Shown: piece after piece, positions 45,282 to 53,003 of the stretch | Position numbering within the stretch: the first letter of the stretch is position 1 | How the letters are laid out: each line of letters starts with the position of its first letter | Program-made: the position numbers and the translations under genes | Origin: JASLBX01 sp036373915 | GTDB taxonomy: Bacteria > Actinomycetota > Actinomycetes > Jiangellales > Jiangellaceae | Direction of reading: 5' to 3' | Length of the DNA: 64,000 nt | NCBI GenBank assembly: GCA_036373915.1 | Contig: DASUUU010000109.1 | Span: forward strand, 67,382-131,381 | Notes under the pieces: model-generated | What the model was told of the DNA's origin: nothing | The model's database searches: none | The model's input: only the letters and a program-made list of their open reading frames with translations

Positions 45282-47564
45282 ATGACCGACGACGCGAGGG
45301 AGAGCGGTCCGGAGCAGGGTGATCGGGCCCGGCAGACGCTGGATCAGGCCCCTGAGGAGTTGCCCCCCGAGCTGAAAGAAGAGCTCGAGAAGGACATCGA
45401 ACGGCTCGAGCAGGTCGGGTTCACTGACGCTACCGTCAAGACCCGGACCGAGATCCGGGCCTGGTGGCGCTGGGCGACCTTCGTGATCGCGCTCACGCTC
45501 AGCCTCTTCCACGTGTACACCGCGATCTTCGGTCTGCTGCCCAGCCTGGAACAGCGGGGCTTCCATCTCGCGTTCGGTCTCGGGCTGGTGTTCCTCCTTT
45601 ATCCGGCCAACACCTCATCGGCAATGGCGCGCGAGGCGCGGCGCGGCTGGGTGGCGACGGGCGTCGCGCTGCTGCTGATCGTGTACCTGGTCGCGACAGG
45701 CGGCGCCGATTCGCAGACCGTCATCCCCGCACTGGCCGTTATCGCGCTCGTTCAGGCGGCCCGGCATCTGCCCTGGCACATCGCCGGGATGCCGATCGCC
45801 GACATCTTGTTGGCGTTGATGGGCTTCGCGGCGGGCGCCTACATCTTCTTCGTGTGGGAGGACCTAGCCCGAAGGCCCGCGTTGCCGACGGATCTGGACC
45901 TCATGGTGGGCACCATGGGCATCCTGATCATCCTGGTGGCCGCGCAGCGGGTGATCGGGACTCCGCTCGTCGCGGTCGCCGGACTCGTCCTGCTGTACGC
46001 CTACTGGCCGCGGGTCGATCTGCTGCCCGACCTGCCGGGATTCCTCAACCACGCCGGGTACTCGATCGACCGCATCATCTCGACGCAGTTCCTCACCACC
46101 GAGGGCGTCTTCGGTATCCCGCTTCGGGTGTCGTCCACGTTCATCTACATGTTCATGATCTTCGCCGCCATGTTGCAGCGGACGGGGATGGAGAGGTTCT
46201 TCACCGAGTTCGCCTTTGGTGCCACGGGCCACCTCACGGGTGGGACGGCCAAGGTTGGCGTGCTGACCAGCGCATTCTCGGGAACCATCACCGGCAGTTC
46301 GATCGCCAACACCGTCGGTAACGGGGCGTTCACGATCCCGATGATGAAGCGGTCTGGCTACAAGGGCGAGTACGCCGGCGCGGTCGAGGCCGCCTCGTCC
46401 ACGGGCGGCCAGCTGATGCCACCGGTCATGGGCGCGGCGGCCTTCATCATGATCGATATCACCGGCATGCCGTACGGCGACATCATCAAGGCGGCGATCG
46501 TTCCGTCCATCCTGTTCTTCGTCGCGCAGTACGTGGTGATCCACTACGACTCGAAGAAGCTCGGCATCGGGGGGCTGCCGCGCGACCAGTTGCCCAGGGT
46601 GCGCCAGCTCATCGTGCGCAAGGGTTACCTGCTCATCCCGATCGTGGTCATCTTCTGGATCCTGGCCCAGGGGCAGACGCCGCTGCGGGCCGCGACGCTC
46701 TCGATCGGCGCAGCCATTGCCGTCAACATAGTCGTCCAGCTGATCTCCTTGGCTCGCCGCCGTTGGCGGGAGATGGAGGACAAGCTCACGCCGATGGCGC
46801 TGCTGGACGGGCTGGTGGACGCCGCCCGGCTCGCGTTGCCAATCATCGTCGCGACCGCTACTGCCGGGCTTATCGCAGGAGTCATCACCCTGACCGGTGT
46901 CGGGCTGAAGCTGGCCGGCTCGCTTGTGGACCTCGCCGGCGGCAGTCTGCTGTTCACGGCGATCTTCGCCATGATCGCCTGCTTGATCCTCGGCATGGGC
47001 GTCCCGACGACGGCGAACTACGTCATCACCGCAACGCTGGCCGCACCGGCGATCATGACCGCGGGCGGGTTCGAGATGGAGCAGATCCTCATCGCCCACC
47101 TGTTCGTGTTCTACTTCGGCGTGCTCGCCGACATCACACCGCCGGTGTGCCTGGCCGCGTACGCAGCGTCCGGCATCGCGCAGGCCAACCCGATCCGTAC
47201 CGGCGTGCACTCCGTGCGAATCGCCCTCGGTGGGTTCGTCGTGCCGTACATGTTCCTGTTCTCGCACGAGCTGCTGCTGATCTTCGAAGAGGGGCAGAAC
47301 CCGTGGGTGGCCGGCGTCCTGGCGTTCCTGACCGCATCCGCGGGCATCTCCATGCTGGGCGTCGCCGTGGTCGGCTTCCTCGATCGCAAGCTCGACTGGT
47401 GGGTGCGGATCCTGTTGGCCGCGGCTGGGCTGTTGCTGCTGAACTCGGAGAACTTCACCGACGCGATCGGGGTGGTCATCGGCGGTGTGGTCTTCTTCTG
47501 GCAATGGTGGACCGGGCCACGGGCCCGCCGGAGGGACGAAGCGCAGGCGGCGTCGATGCGGTGA
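45282..47564 (+). CDS. TRAP transporter fused permease (4TM/12TM)
   Basis: 760-residue fused small and large TRAP membrane subunits, sodium- or proton-coupled. It opens with an acidic amphipathic stretch (DQAPEELPPELKEELEKDIERLEQVGF), then about 4 helices and a DctM-like domain with SGTITGSSIANTVGNGAFTIPMMKRSGY, ASSTGGQLMPPVMGAAAF, and GMGVPTTANYVITATLAAPA. ATG 45282 with GAGGCGGAG upstream; the open frame further upstream overlaps the DUF1850 gene. It completes the TAXI-TRAP system. Confidence 0.94.
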   Translation: MTDDARESGPEQGDRARQTLDQAPEELPPELKEELEKDIERLEQVGFTDATVKTRTEIRAWWRWATFVIALTLSLFHVYTAIFGLLPSLEQRGFHLAFGLGLVFLLYPANTSSAMAREARRGWVATGVALLLIVYLVATGGADSQTVIPALAVIALVQAARHLPWHIAGMPIADILLALMGFAAGAYIFFVWEDLARRPALPTDLDLMVGTMGILIILVAAQRVIGTPLVAVAGLVLLYAYWPRVDLLPDLPGFLNHAGYSIDRIISTQFLTTEGVFGIPLRVSSTFIYMFMIFAAMLQRTGMERFFTEFAFGATGHLTGGTAKVGVLTSAFSGTITGSSIANTVGNGAFTIPMMKRSGYKGEYAGAVEAASSTGGQLMPPVMGAAAFIMIDITGMPYGDIIKAAIVPSILFFVAQYVVIHYDSKKLGIGGLPRDQLPRVRQLIVRKGYLLIPIVVIFWILAQGQTPLRAATLSIGAAIAVNIVVQLISLARRRWREMEDKLTPMALLDGLVDAARLALPIIVATATAGLIAGVITLTGVGLKLAGSLVDLAGGSLLFTAIFAMIACLILGMGVPTTANYVITATLAAPAIMTAGGFEMEQILIAHLFVFYFGVLADITPPVCLAAYAASGIAQANPIRTGVHSVRIALGGFVVPYMFLFSHELLLIFEEGQNPWVAGVLAFLTASAGISMLGVAVVGFLDRKLDWWVRILLAAAGLLLLNSENFTDAIGVVIGGVVFFWQWWTGPRARRRDEAQAASMR

Positions 47565-47598
47565 TCGTAAGGCCCAGCGCTTAGGCTTGATTACTGAG

Positions 47599-49086
47599 AT
47601 GAGCGCGCGCACCTACGAGATCCGCACCTTCGGGTGCCAGATGAACGTCCACGACTCCGAGCGGCTGGCCGGCCTGCTGGAGCAGGCCGGGTATGCCCGT
47701 GCCCAGGGCGGGCCGGCCGACGTGGTGGTGCTGAACACCTGCGCGGTACGCGAGAACGCCGACAACAAGCTGTACGGCAATCTCGGCCACCTTGCGCCGA
47801 TCAAGCAAGACCGTCCGGGCATGCAGATCGCGGTCGGCGGCTGCCTGGCGCAGAAGGACCGCGGCGAGATCGTCCGCCGCGCGCCGTGGGTCGACGTGGT
47901 GTTCGGCACGCACAACGTCGGGTCTCTGCCCGTGCTACTGGAACGCGCCCGGATCGCCGAGCAGGCCCAGGTCGAGATCGTCGAGGCGCTCGAGGTGTTT
48001 CCCTCGACGCTGCCATCGCGGCGAGAGAGCGCTTACGCCGCCTGGGTCGCGATAAGCGTCGGCTGCAACAACACCTGCACGTTCTGCATCGTCCCGGCGC
48101 TCCGCGGTCGCGAGCGCGACCGGCGGCCCGGCGACGTGCTGGCCGAGGTGGAGGCTCTCGTGGCCGAGGGCGTCATCGAGGTGACGCTCCTGGGGCAGAA
48201 CGTCAACGCGTACGGCGTGGAGTTCGGCGACAGGTACGCGTTCGGAAAGCTGCTGCGCGCCGTGGGCGCGGTGGACGGCCTGGAACGGGTGCGGTTCACC
48301 TCGCCGCACCCGAGGGACTTCACCGACGACGTGATCGCCGCCATGGCCGAGACGCCGACGGTGATGCCCCAGTTGCACATGCCTCTGCAATCCGGGTCGG
48401 ACGCCGTCCTGCGGGCGATGCGCAGGTCGTACCGGCAGGAGCGGTATCTCGGCATCGTCGAGAAGGTCCGAGCCGCGATGCCGGACGCCGCCATCACCAC
48501 GGACATCATCGTCGGATTTCCCGGCGAATCGGACGAGGACTTCGAGCAGACGCTGCACGTCGTGCGCGAAGCCCGGTTCGCCCAGGCGTTCACGTTCCAG
48601 TACTCCAAGCGGCCGGGGACGCCGGCGGCCGACATGGCCGGCCAGGTGCCACCGGAGGTCGTCAAGGAGCGCTACCAGCGGCTCGTCGACGTTTGTGAAG
48701 ATGTCGCCTGGACCGAGAACAAGCGGTTCGTCCGGCGCGATATCGAAGTCCTCGTAGCAGAAGGCGAGGGCCGCAAGGACGAGAACACGCACCGGCTCTC
48801 CGGCCGGGCGCGCGACAATCGACTGGTGCACTTCTCGGTGCCTGACGGCCAGGCGCGTCCACGGCCCGGTGACATCGTCACCGTGGGTGTCACCTACGCC
48901 GCTCCCCATCACCTGGTCGCCGACTCCGCGCTGGCGGGCGGACCTTACGAGGTGAGAAGCACCCGTGCGGGCGACGCCCATGAGCGGGCGACGGCTACCG
49001 CGGCCGAGCACCGAGGAGTTCTGCTGGGGATGCCGACGGTGGGCACCCCGCCGGGAGCGGAGCCGGCGCACGCCTGCGCGTCTTGA
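47599..49086 (+). CDS. miaB: tRNA-2-methylthio-N6-dimethylallyladenosine synthase MiaB
   Basis: Radical-SAM methylthiotransferase acting on A37 after MiaA. 495 residues: UPF0004 domain (YEIRTFGCQMNVHDSERLAGLLE), radical-SAM CxxxCxxC in VGCNNTCTFCIVP near residue 155, and a TRAM domain. The last 40 residues are a Pro/Ala-rich tail beyond the family core. ATG 47599 precedes the conserved first strand; the long upstream frame overlaps the permease. miaA follows 1.7 kb later. Confidence 0.95.
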   Translation: MSARTYEIRTFGCQMNVHDSERLAGLLEQAGYARAQGGPADVVVLNTCAVRENADNKLYGNLGHLAPIKQDRPGMQIAVGGCLAQKDRGEIVRRAPWVDVVFGTHNVGSLPVLLERARIAEQAQVEIVEALEVFPSTLPSRRESAYAAWVAISVGCNNTCTFCIVPALRGRERDRRPGDVLAEVEALVAEGVIEVTLLGQNVNAYGVEFGDRYAFGKLLRAVGAVDGLERVRFTSPHPRDFTDDVIAAMAETPTVMPQLHMPLQSGSDAVLRAMRRSYRQERYLGIVEKVRAAMPDAAITTDIIVGFPGESDEDFEQTLHVVREARFAQAFTFQYSKRPGTPAADMAGQVPPEVVKERYQRLVDVCEDVAWTENKRFVRRDIEVLVAEGEGRKDENTHRLSGRARDNRLVHFSVPDGQARPRPGDIVTVGVTYAAPHHLVADSALAGGPYEVRSTRAGDAHERATATAAEHRGVLLGMPTVGTPPGAEPAHACAS

Positions 49087-49101
49087 CCAGGCGGGCTGTC
49101 G

Positions 49102-49635
49102 TCAACCCTCGCCCGAAGCGGGTGGGTAAGGGTAGTGGACCGTGAACCGGTCGCGCAGCGCCTCACGCAAGTGGACGCGTGACCGGTCGGCAATGGACAA
49201 CGTCCCCAGGGCACCGATCGCACCGAGGGCCCAGGCCACCGGCGTTGTGGCGCCGTCCGGCACCCGCTCGAGCAACCACCAGTCTCGGGCCGGCGCGATG
49301 ACGAGCAACGCGGTCAGAGCTGCGCCCATGACGATGCCCTTGCGCCGTGGGCGAGGGACCTCGGGCGGCGGCTGGCTCTGCCACAGAGCCGCCACCCCCA
49401 TGATGGCCAGCGCCAGCCCGAGTACACCCCCGAGCCCGCGGGTGTCCCACACCACCGAGAACGCCCCGGCAGTGATGAGAATGCGAGACAGCATCGGGGC
49501 CGCGCCCGCGTACCTCAAAGCCGGCAACCAGGCGAGTGAGATGCCGACGCCGAGCAGGACGACGGTCGCGGCGGCGGCGACGCGTAGCGCTTCGCTGGAC
49601 TCGATCACAGTCGATATTCGACCACGACCCACCAT
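49102..49635 (-). CDS. Hypothetical membrane protein
   Basis: 177 residues with about five hydrophobic segments (LRVAAAATVVLLGVGISLAWLP, GLGGVLGLALAIMGVAALW, GIVMGAALTALLVIAPA, TPVAWALGAIGALGTLSI) and a soluble C-terminal tail (RSRVHLREALRDRFTVHYPYPPASGEG). No family recognised. ATG 49635 is chosen; GTG codons at 49632 and 49608 are alternatives and the upstream open frame is antisense to the next gene. Divergent from the extradiol-dioxygenase-like gene, convergent with miaB. Confidence 0.6.
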   Translation of the reverse strand: MVGRGRISTVIESSEALRVAAAATVVLLGVGISLAWLPALRYAGAAPMLSRILITAGAFSVVWDTRGLGGVLGLALAIMGVAALWQSQPPPEVPRPRRKGIVMGAALTALLVIAPARDWWLLERVPDGATTPVAWALGAIGALGTLSIADRSRVHLREALRDRFTVHYPYPPASGEG

Positions 49636-49678
49636 GGGGATCGGCGACAACCCGGCGGTGTGTTCGGTGATCGTGGGA

Positions 49679-49690
49679 TAACCTCGCATC
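49679..49690 (+). promoter_or_regulatory. Leaderless -10 element
   Basis: TAACCT (49679-49684) lies 6 bases before the GTG of the dioxygenase-like gene; no Shine-Dalgarno is present. Confidence 0.45.
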
Positions 49691-50398
49691 GTGTTAGTCG
49701 CTGCCGCCGTGTGCCCGCATCCACCGGGGATCGTGCCCGAGCTCGCGAGGGGTGCCGCTGACGAGCTCACCGGGCTGAGGCAGGCATGCACCGCGGCACT
49801 CGACGCCGTCGCGGTCGCGGCGCCGGAATTACTGGTCGTCGTGGGCTCGGGCGACGAGACCAGGAGCGTTCCATCCGGGTCGAAGGGAACATTCGCGGCG
49901 TACGGGGCGGACGTAACCGTGACGTTGGGCAGCGGCGACACCAGCGACGCCGCGCTCGCGCTGCCGTTGCTCGTGGGTGCGTGGTTGCTCGACCGGTACG
50001 GCTGGGATGGGCCGGTGCAGGGAGAACTCGTCGCTCGAGACGCCGCCGTCGAGGAGTGTGTGTCGCTCGGCAGCCGGTTTGCAGAACACGCCGACCGGGT
50101 CGCAATGCTGGTGATGGGAGATGGCGCGGTGGGCCGTACCGCTCAGGCGCCGAGACCGTTCGACCCGCGCGCCGAGGAGTTCGACCGTGCTGTTGTCGCT
50201 GCGCTCGATTCCGGCGATCCGGCCGGCCTGGAGGCTCTGGATCCGGTCGTGGCCCGCGAGGTGGGAGCGGCCGGATTCGCGGCGTGGCAGGTTCTCGCGG
50301 GCGCTGCCGGCGAGGTGATCTTCGATGCCGAGATCCTTTACCACCGGGCACCGCTCGGCGTGGGCTATTTCGTGGCCGTATGGGAGCGCCACGGCTGA
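49691..50398 (+). CDS. Class III extradiol dioxygenase-like (LigB/MEMO fold) protein
   Basis: 235 residues with the LigB-superfamily opening LVAAAVCPHPPGIVPELARG and a C-terminal ILYHRAPLGVGYFVAVWERHG. Actinobacterial members sit next to miaB/miaA and dapF as here, but their reaction is unproven. Of the metal ligands, the N-terminal His in PHPP is visible; I could not confirm the others, so it may be a non-catalytic relative. GTG 49691 with a leaderless -10. Confidence 0.75.
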   Translation: MLVAAAVCPHPPGIVPELARGAADELTGLRQACTAALDAVAVAAPELLVVVGSGDETRSVPSGSKGTFAAYGADVTVTLGSGDTSDAALALPLLVGAWLLDRYGWDGPVQGELVARDAAVEECVSLGSRFAEHADRVAMLVMGDGAVGRTAQAPRPFDPRAEEFDRAVVAALDSGDPAGLEALDPVVAREVGAAGFAAWQVLAGAAGEVIFDAEILYHRAPLGVGYFVAVWERHG

Positions 50399-50468
50399 CC
50401 CCGCCGCACAGGCGCACCCGTTGGACGGGCAGGACGCCGCAGGCCTACATTCTCCGCGGCCGGCTAGC

Positions 50469-50479
50469 TCACCTGATCG
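50469..50479. repeat. Single R2 motif
   Basis: TCACCTGATCG, an exact reverse-orientation copy of the 11-mer that makes up R2-A and R2-B. It lies in the gap between convergent genes, as those do, but alone. Chance is possible. Confidence 0.5.
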
Positions 50480-50486
50480 GCGGGCG

Positions 50487-50738
50487 CTACTGCCGATCGC
50501 CGCCGGTGGTGTCGCTCGTCCTGTGGGTTTCGGTGGCGTCGGTCGTCGCTTCGGAGCCGGCCTCGTCGCTATCGGTCCAGTCGGCTACGGCCTCCTGGGC
50601 CTTGTCGATGTGTTCGCTGTACTTTCCGCCGGTCTTCTCGTCGGCGAAGTCGGCGGCCTTGTCGACACCTTTCTTGATCTTGTCGCCATGCTTATCGACC
50701 GCGTCGCTGATCTTGTCCTTGAACTCACCTACGCCCAT
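50487..50738 (-). CDS. Rv0909/MT0933-type antitoxin family protein
   Basis: 83 residues, highly charged and amphipathic (GVGEFKDKISDAVDKHGDKIKKGVDKAADFADEKTGGKYSEHIDKAQEAV) with a Thr/Asp-rich tail. This is the MT0933-like antitoxin family. No partner toxin of the Rv0910 type is adjacent, so it is an orphan and may not act as an antitoxin. Convergent with the dioxygenase-like gene and divergent from miaA. Confidence 0.75.
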   Translation of the reverse strand: MGVGEFKDKISDAVDKHGDKIKKGVDKAADFADEKTGGKYSEHIDKAQEAVADWTDSDEAGSEATTDATETHRTSDTTGGDRQ

Positions 50739-50827
50739 GATTTACCCCGAACTCGTACAAGCAGTTGATTCCTCATGTCTAGCGGTGTCGTGCAGCTGCC
50801 TGCAATCGGTTCGGCAGGATTGGCCCG

Positions 50828-51760
50828 GTGAGCAGGATTCCCGTCGTGGCGGTCGTCGGACCTACCGCCGCCGGCAAGAGCGAGCTTGCCGTGGAGCTCG
50901 CCCGTGCCGTCGGCGGCGAGATCGTCAACGCCGATTCGATGCAGCTCTATCGCGGCATGGATATCGGCACGGCGAAGCTGACCGCGAAAGAGCGCAAGGG
51001 AGTGCCGCACCACCTGCTCGATGTCCTTGACGTGACCGAGACCGCGACCGTGGCGGAGTTCCAGCAACTCGCGAGGTCGATCATCGGCGACTGTCTGGAT
51101 CGGGGTGTGCCGCCGATAGTGGTCGGCGGCAGCGCCCTCTACGTCCGCGCGGTGCTGGATCGGTTCGAGTTCCCCGGCACCGATCCCGAGCTTCGCGCGA
51201 GGTTGGAATCCGAGCTGGCGGCCGTCGGACCCGCCGCGCTCCACGAACGCCTAAGAGAAACGGATCCGGTCGCAGCTTCGACGATCCTGCCCACCAATGG
51301 ACGCCGGATCGTGCGTGCCCTAGAGGTGATCGAACTTACCGGACGTCCGTACACCGCGTCGCTTCCCGCCAAGGAGTACGCCTTCGACGAGGCGGTCCAG
51401 ATCGGCCTCGAGGTGCCCCGTGCGGATCTGGACGCCCGGATCGCCGCCAGGGTCGACCGGATGTGGCTCCGTGGCTTCGTCGACGAGGTGAGCCGGCTGG
51501 AGTCCCGCGGGCTTCGCGCGGGCCGCACTGCCAGCCGGGCACTGGGGTACGCGCAGGTGCTGCGGTTTCTGGGAGGGGAGTGGACGGAGGACCACGCCCG
51601 GGCAGAGACGATCAGGGCGACGCGCCGGTTCGCCCGGCGGCAAGATTCGTGGTTCGGCAAGGACGACCGGATCCGGTGGCTGCCGTACAACGATCCGGAA
51701 CTCGTTGTGCGGGCCGTTGAACTCCTCCGGCGAGCAGGGGCATACGATCGACGCCCGTGA
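50828..51760 (+). CDS. miaA: tRNA dimethylallyltransferase MiaA
   Basis: Adds the isopentenyl group to A37 of tRNAs reading UNN codons. 310 residues: P-loop GPTAAGKSELAVELAR near residue 10, NADSMQLYRGMDIGTAKLT, and RRFARRQDSWFGKDDRI near the C-terminus. GTG start. Its stop overlaps the GTG of dapF by 4 bases, the conserved actinobacterial arrangement. Confidence 0.96.
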   Translation: MSRIPVVAVVGPTAAGKSELAVELARAVGGEIVNADSMQLYRGMDIGTAKLTAKERKGVPHHLLDVLDVTETATVAEFQQLARSIIGDCLDRGVPPIVVGGSALYVRAVLDRFEFPGTDPELRARLESELAAVGPAALHERLRETDPVAASTILPTNGRRIVRALEVIELTGRPYTASLPAKEYAFDEAVQIGLEVPRADLDARIAARVDRMWLRGFVDEVSRLESRGLRAGRTASRALGYAQVLRFLGGEWTEDHARAETIRATRRFARRQDSWFGKDDRIRWLPYNDPELVVRAVELLRRAGAYDRRP

Positions 51761-52614
51761 CCACCTTCCGCTTCGTCAAGGGACACGGGACCGAGAACGA
51801 CTTCGTGCTGCTGCCCGACCCGGATGGGTCGGCGTATCCCGCCCTGAGCGCGACGACGGTCAGCCGGCTGACCAACCGCCATGCGGGGATCGGAGCCGAC
51901 GGTGTGATCCGAATAGTTCGCAGCGAACACGTGGACGAGGCGAAGGCCGTCGCCGACGACGCCGAGTGGTTCATGGACTACCGGAACGCCGACGGCTCGA
52001 TCGCCGAAATGTGCGGCAACGGCATCCGAGTTATGGCGCTGTACCTCTGGGAGTCGGGGCTGGTGCACAAGCCGGTCCTGCCGCTGGCTACTCGTGGCGG
52101 AATCCGGACCGTCCATGCGGAGAAGTCCGGCGCGATCACCGTCGAGATGGGCCCGGCCCACCCGGCGGCGACGAGGGTGCAGTCATTCGTCCGCATCGGC
52201 GATCGGCAGTGGCCGGCGATGCCGGTGTCGGTCCCCAATCCCCATGCCGTCGTGTTCGTGAACGATCTGGACGAGCCGGGTCGGCTGGTCGAGCCGCCGA
52301 CCCTCAAGCCGGCATCGGTGTTCCCGGACGGAGCCAACGTCGAGTTCGTCGTACCCCGCGGCGACCGCCACATCGCCATGCGAGTCTGGGAGCGAGGGGT
52401 GGGTGAGACCAGGTCCTGCGGCACGGGTGTTTGCGCTGCCGCCTGGGCGGCGATGCGGCGAGACGGTGTGGGCCGGGGTCAGACCTACCGGGTCGATGTC
52501 GCGGGCGGCAGCCTGGACGTGTCCGAGCGGCCGGACGGTGTGCTGATTCTGACCGGGCCGGCGGTTCTCGGTGTGTCCGGAACTGTCGAACTCACCGACG
52601 CCGATGTGACGTAG
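51757..52614 (+). CDS. dapF: Diaminopimelate epimerase
   Basis: Converts LL- to meso-diaminopimelate for lysine and peptidoglycan. 285 residues with both active-site cysteines: MCGNGIRV near residue 86 and SCGTGVCAAAW near residue 222. GTG start overlaps miaA. It is the third lysine-branch gene of the window, far from dapA and dapB. Confidence 0.96.
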   Translation: MTTFRFVKGHGTENDFVLLPDPDGSAYPALSATTVSRLTNRHAGIGADGVIRIVRSEHVDEAKAVADDAEWFMDYRNADGSIAEMCGNGIRVMALYLWESGLVHKPVLPLATRGGIRTVHAEKSGAITVEMGPAHPAATRVQSFVRIGDRQWPAMPVSVPNPHAVVFVNDLDEPGRLVEPPTLKPASVFPDGANVEFVVPRGDRHIAMRVWERGVGETRSCGTGVCAAAWAAMRRDGVGRGQTYRVDVAGGSLDVSERPDGVLILTGPAVLGVSGTVELTDADVT

Positions 52615-52671
52615 GTCACTGCATCTTTGCGGGGCGCCCATACGTCTTACTTGGTAACAGGGGAGGGCGGC

Positions 52672-52839
52672 ATGAGCGGACCTGATCGGCAACGCCGCGA
52701 AGCGGTGTTGCACGAATTCGCGATGCGTAGTCGCCGCCGGGCGCAGAGTCAGCTGGCGCGGCGAGCAGCGGCCATGCGGGCTGCGGCGGCGCTGCGCCTG
52801 GCCGCATCGACCACCCGAAGCAGTCGCCCATCGGCGTGA
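52672..52839 (+). CDS. Small basic hypothetical protein
   Basis: 55 residues, strongly Arg/Ala-rich (REAVLHEFAMRSRRRAQSQLARRAAAMRAAAALRLAAS), probably one long basic helix. ATG 52672 follows an excellent GGGGAGG site, so translation is likely. No family recognised; it could be a nucleic-acid-binding peptide. A small hairpin (AAAGG-CAAA-CCTTT, 52877-52890) lies about 40 bases after the stop and may end the transcript. Confidence 0.5.
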   Translation: MSGPDRQRREAVLHEFAMRSRRRAQSQLARRAAAMRAAAALRLAASTTRSSRPSA

Positions 52840-52968
52840 ACGTGCGGCGAACCTCCAAGGCGAACGTCCAAAGGCAAACCTTTAAGGCGAGCATGATGGC
52901 GGGCGATCCTGCGGTGATTAAGTAGATGCCATCCAGCCCGGTGACATGTCAGGCTTGAAGGGCGGGGA

Positions 52969-52992
52969 ACACCGCACCAGTCACCGGTGTTG
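52969..52992 (+). promoter_or_regulatory. Hairpin just before the hflX ribosome-binding site
   Basis: AACACCG (52969-52975) pairs with CGGTGTT (52986-52992), 10-base loop, ending about 5 bases before the AGGAG of hflX. TTGAAGG occurs on both sides. It could modulate ribosome access. Confidence 0.35.
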
Positions 52993-53003
52993 AAGGCAGG
53001 AGC

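Noticed and set aside
45864..47612. 582-codon open frame on the minus strand
   Set aside because: Antisense shadow of the TRAP permease; Asp/His/Arg-rich translation of the kind produced by high-GC third-position bias, with no family resemblance.
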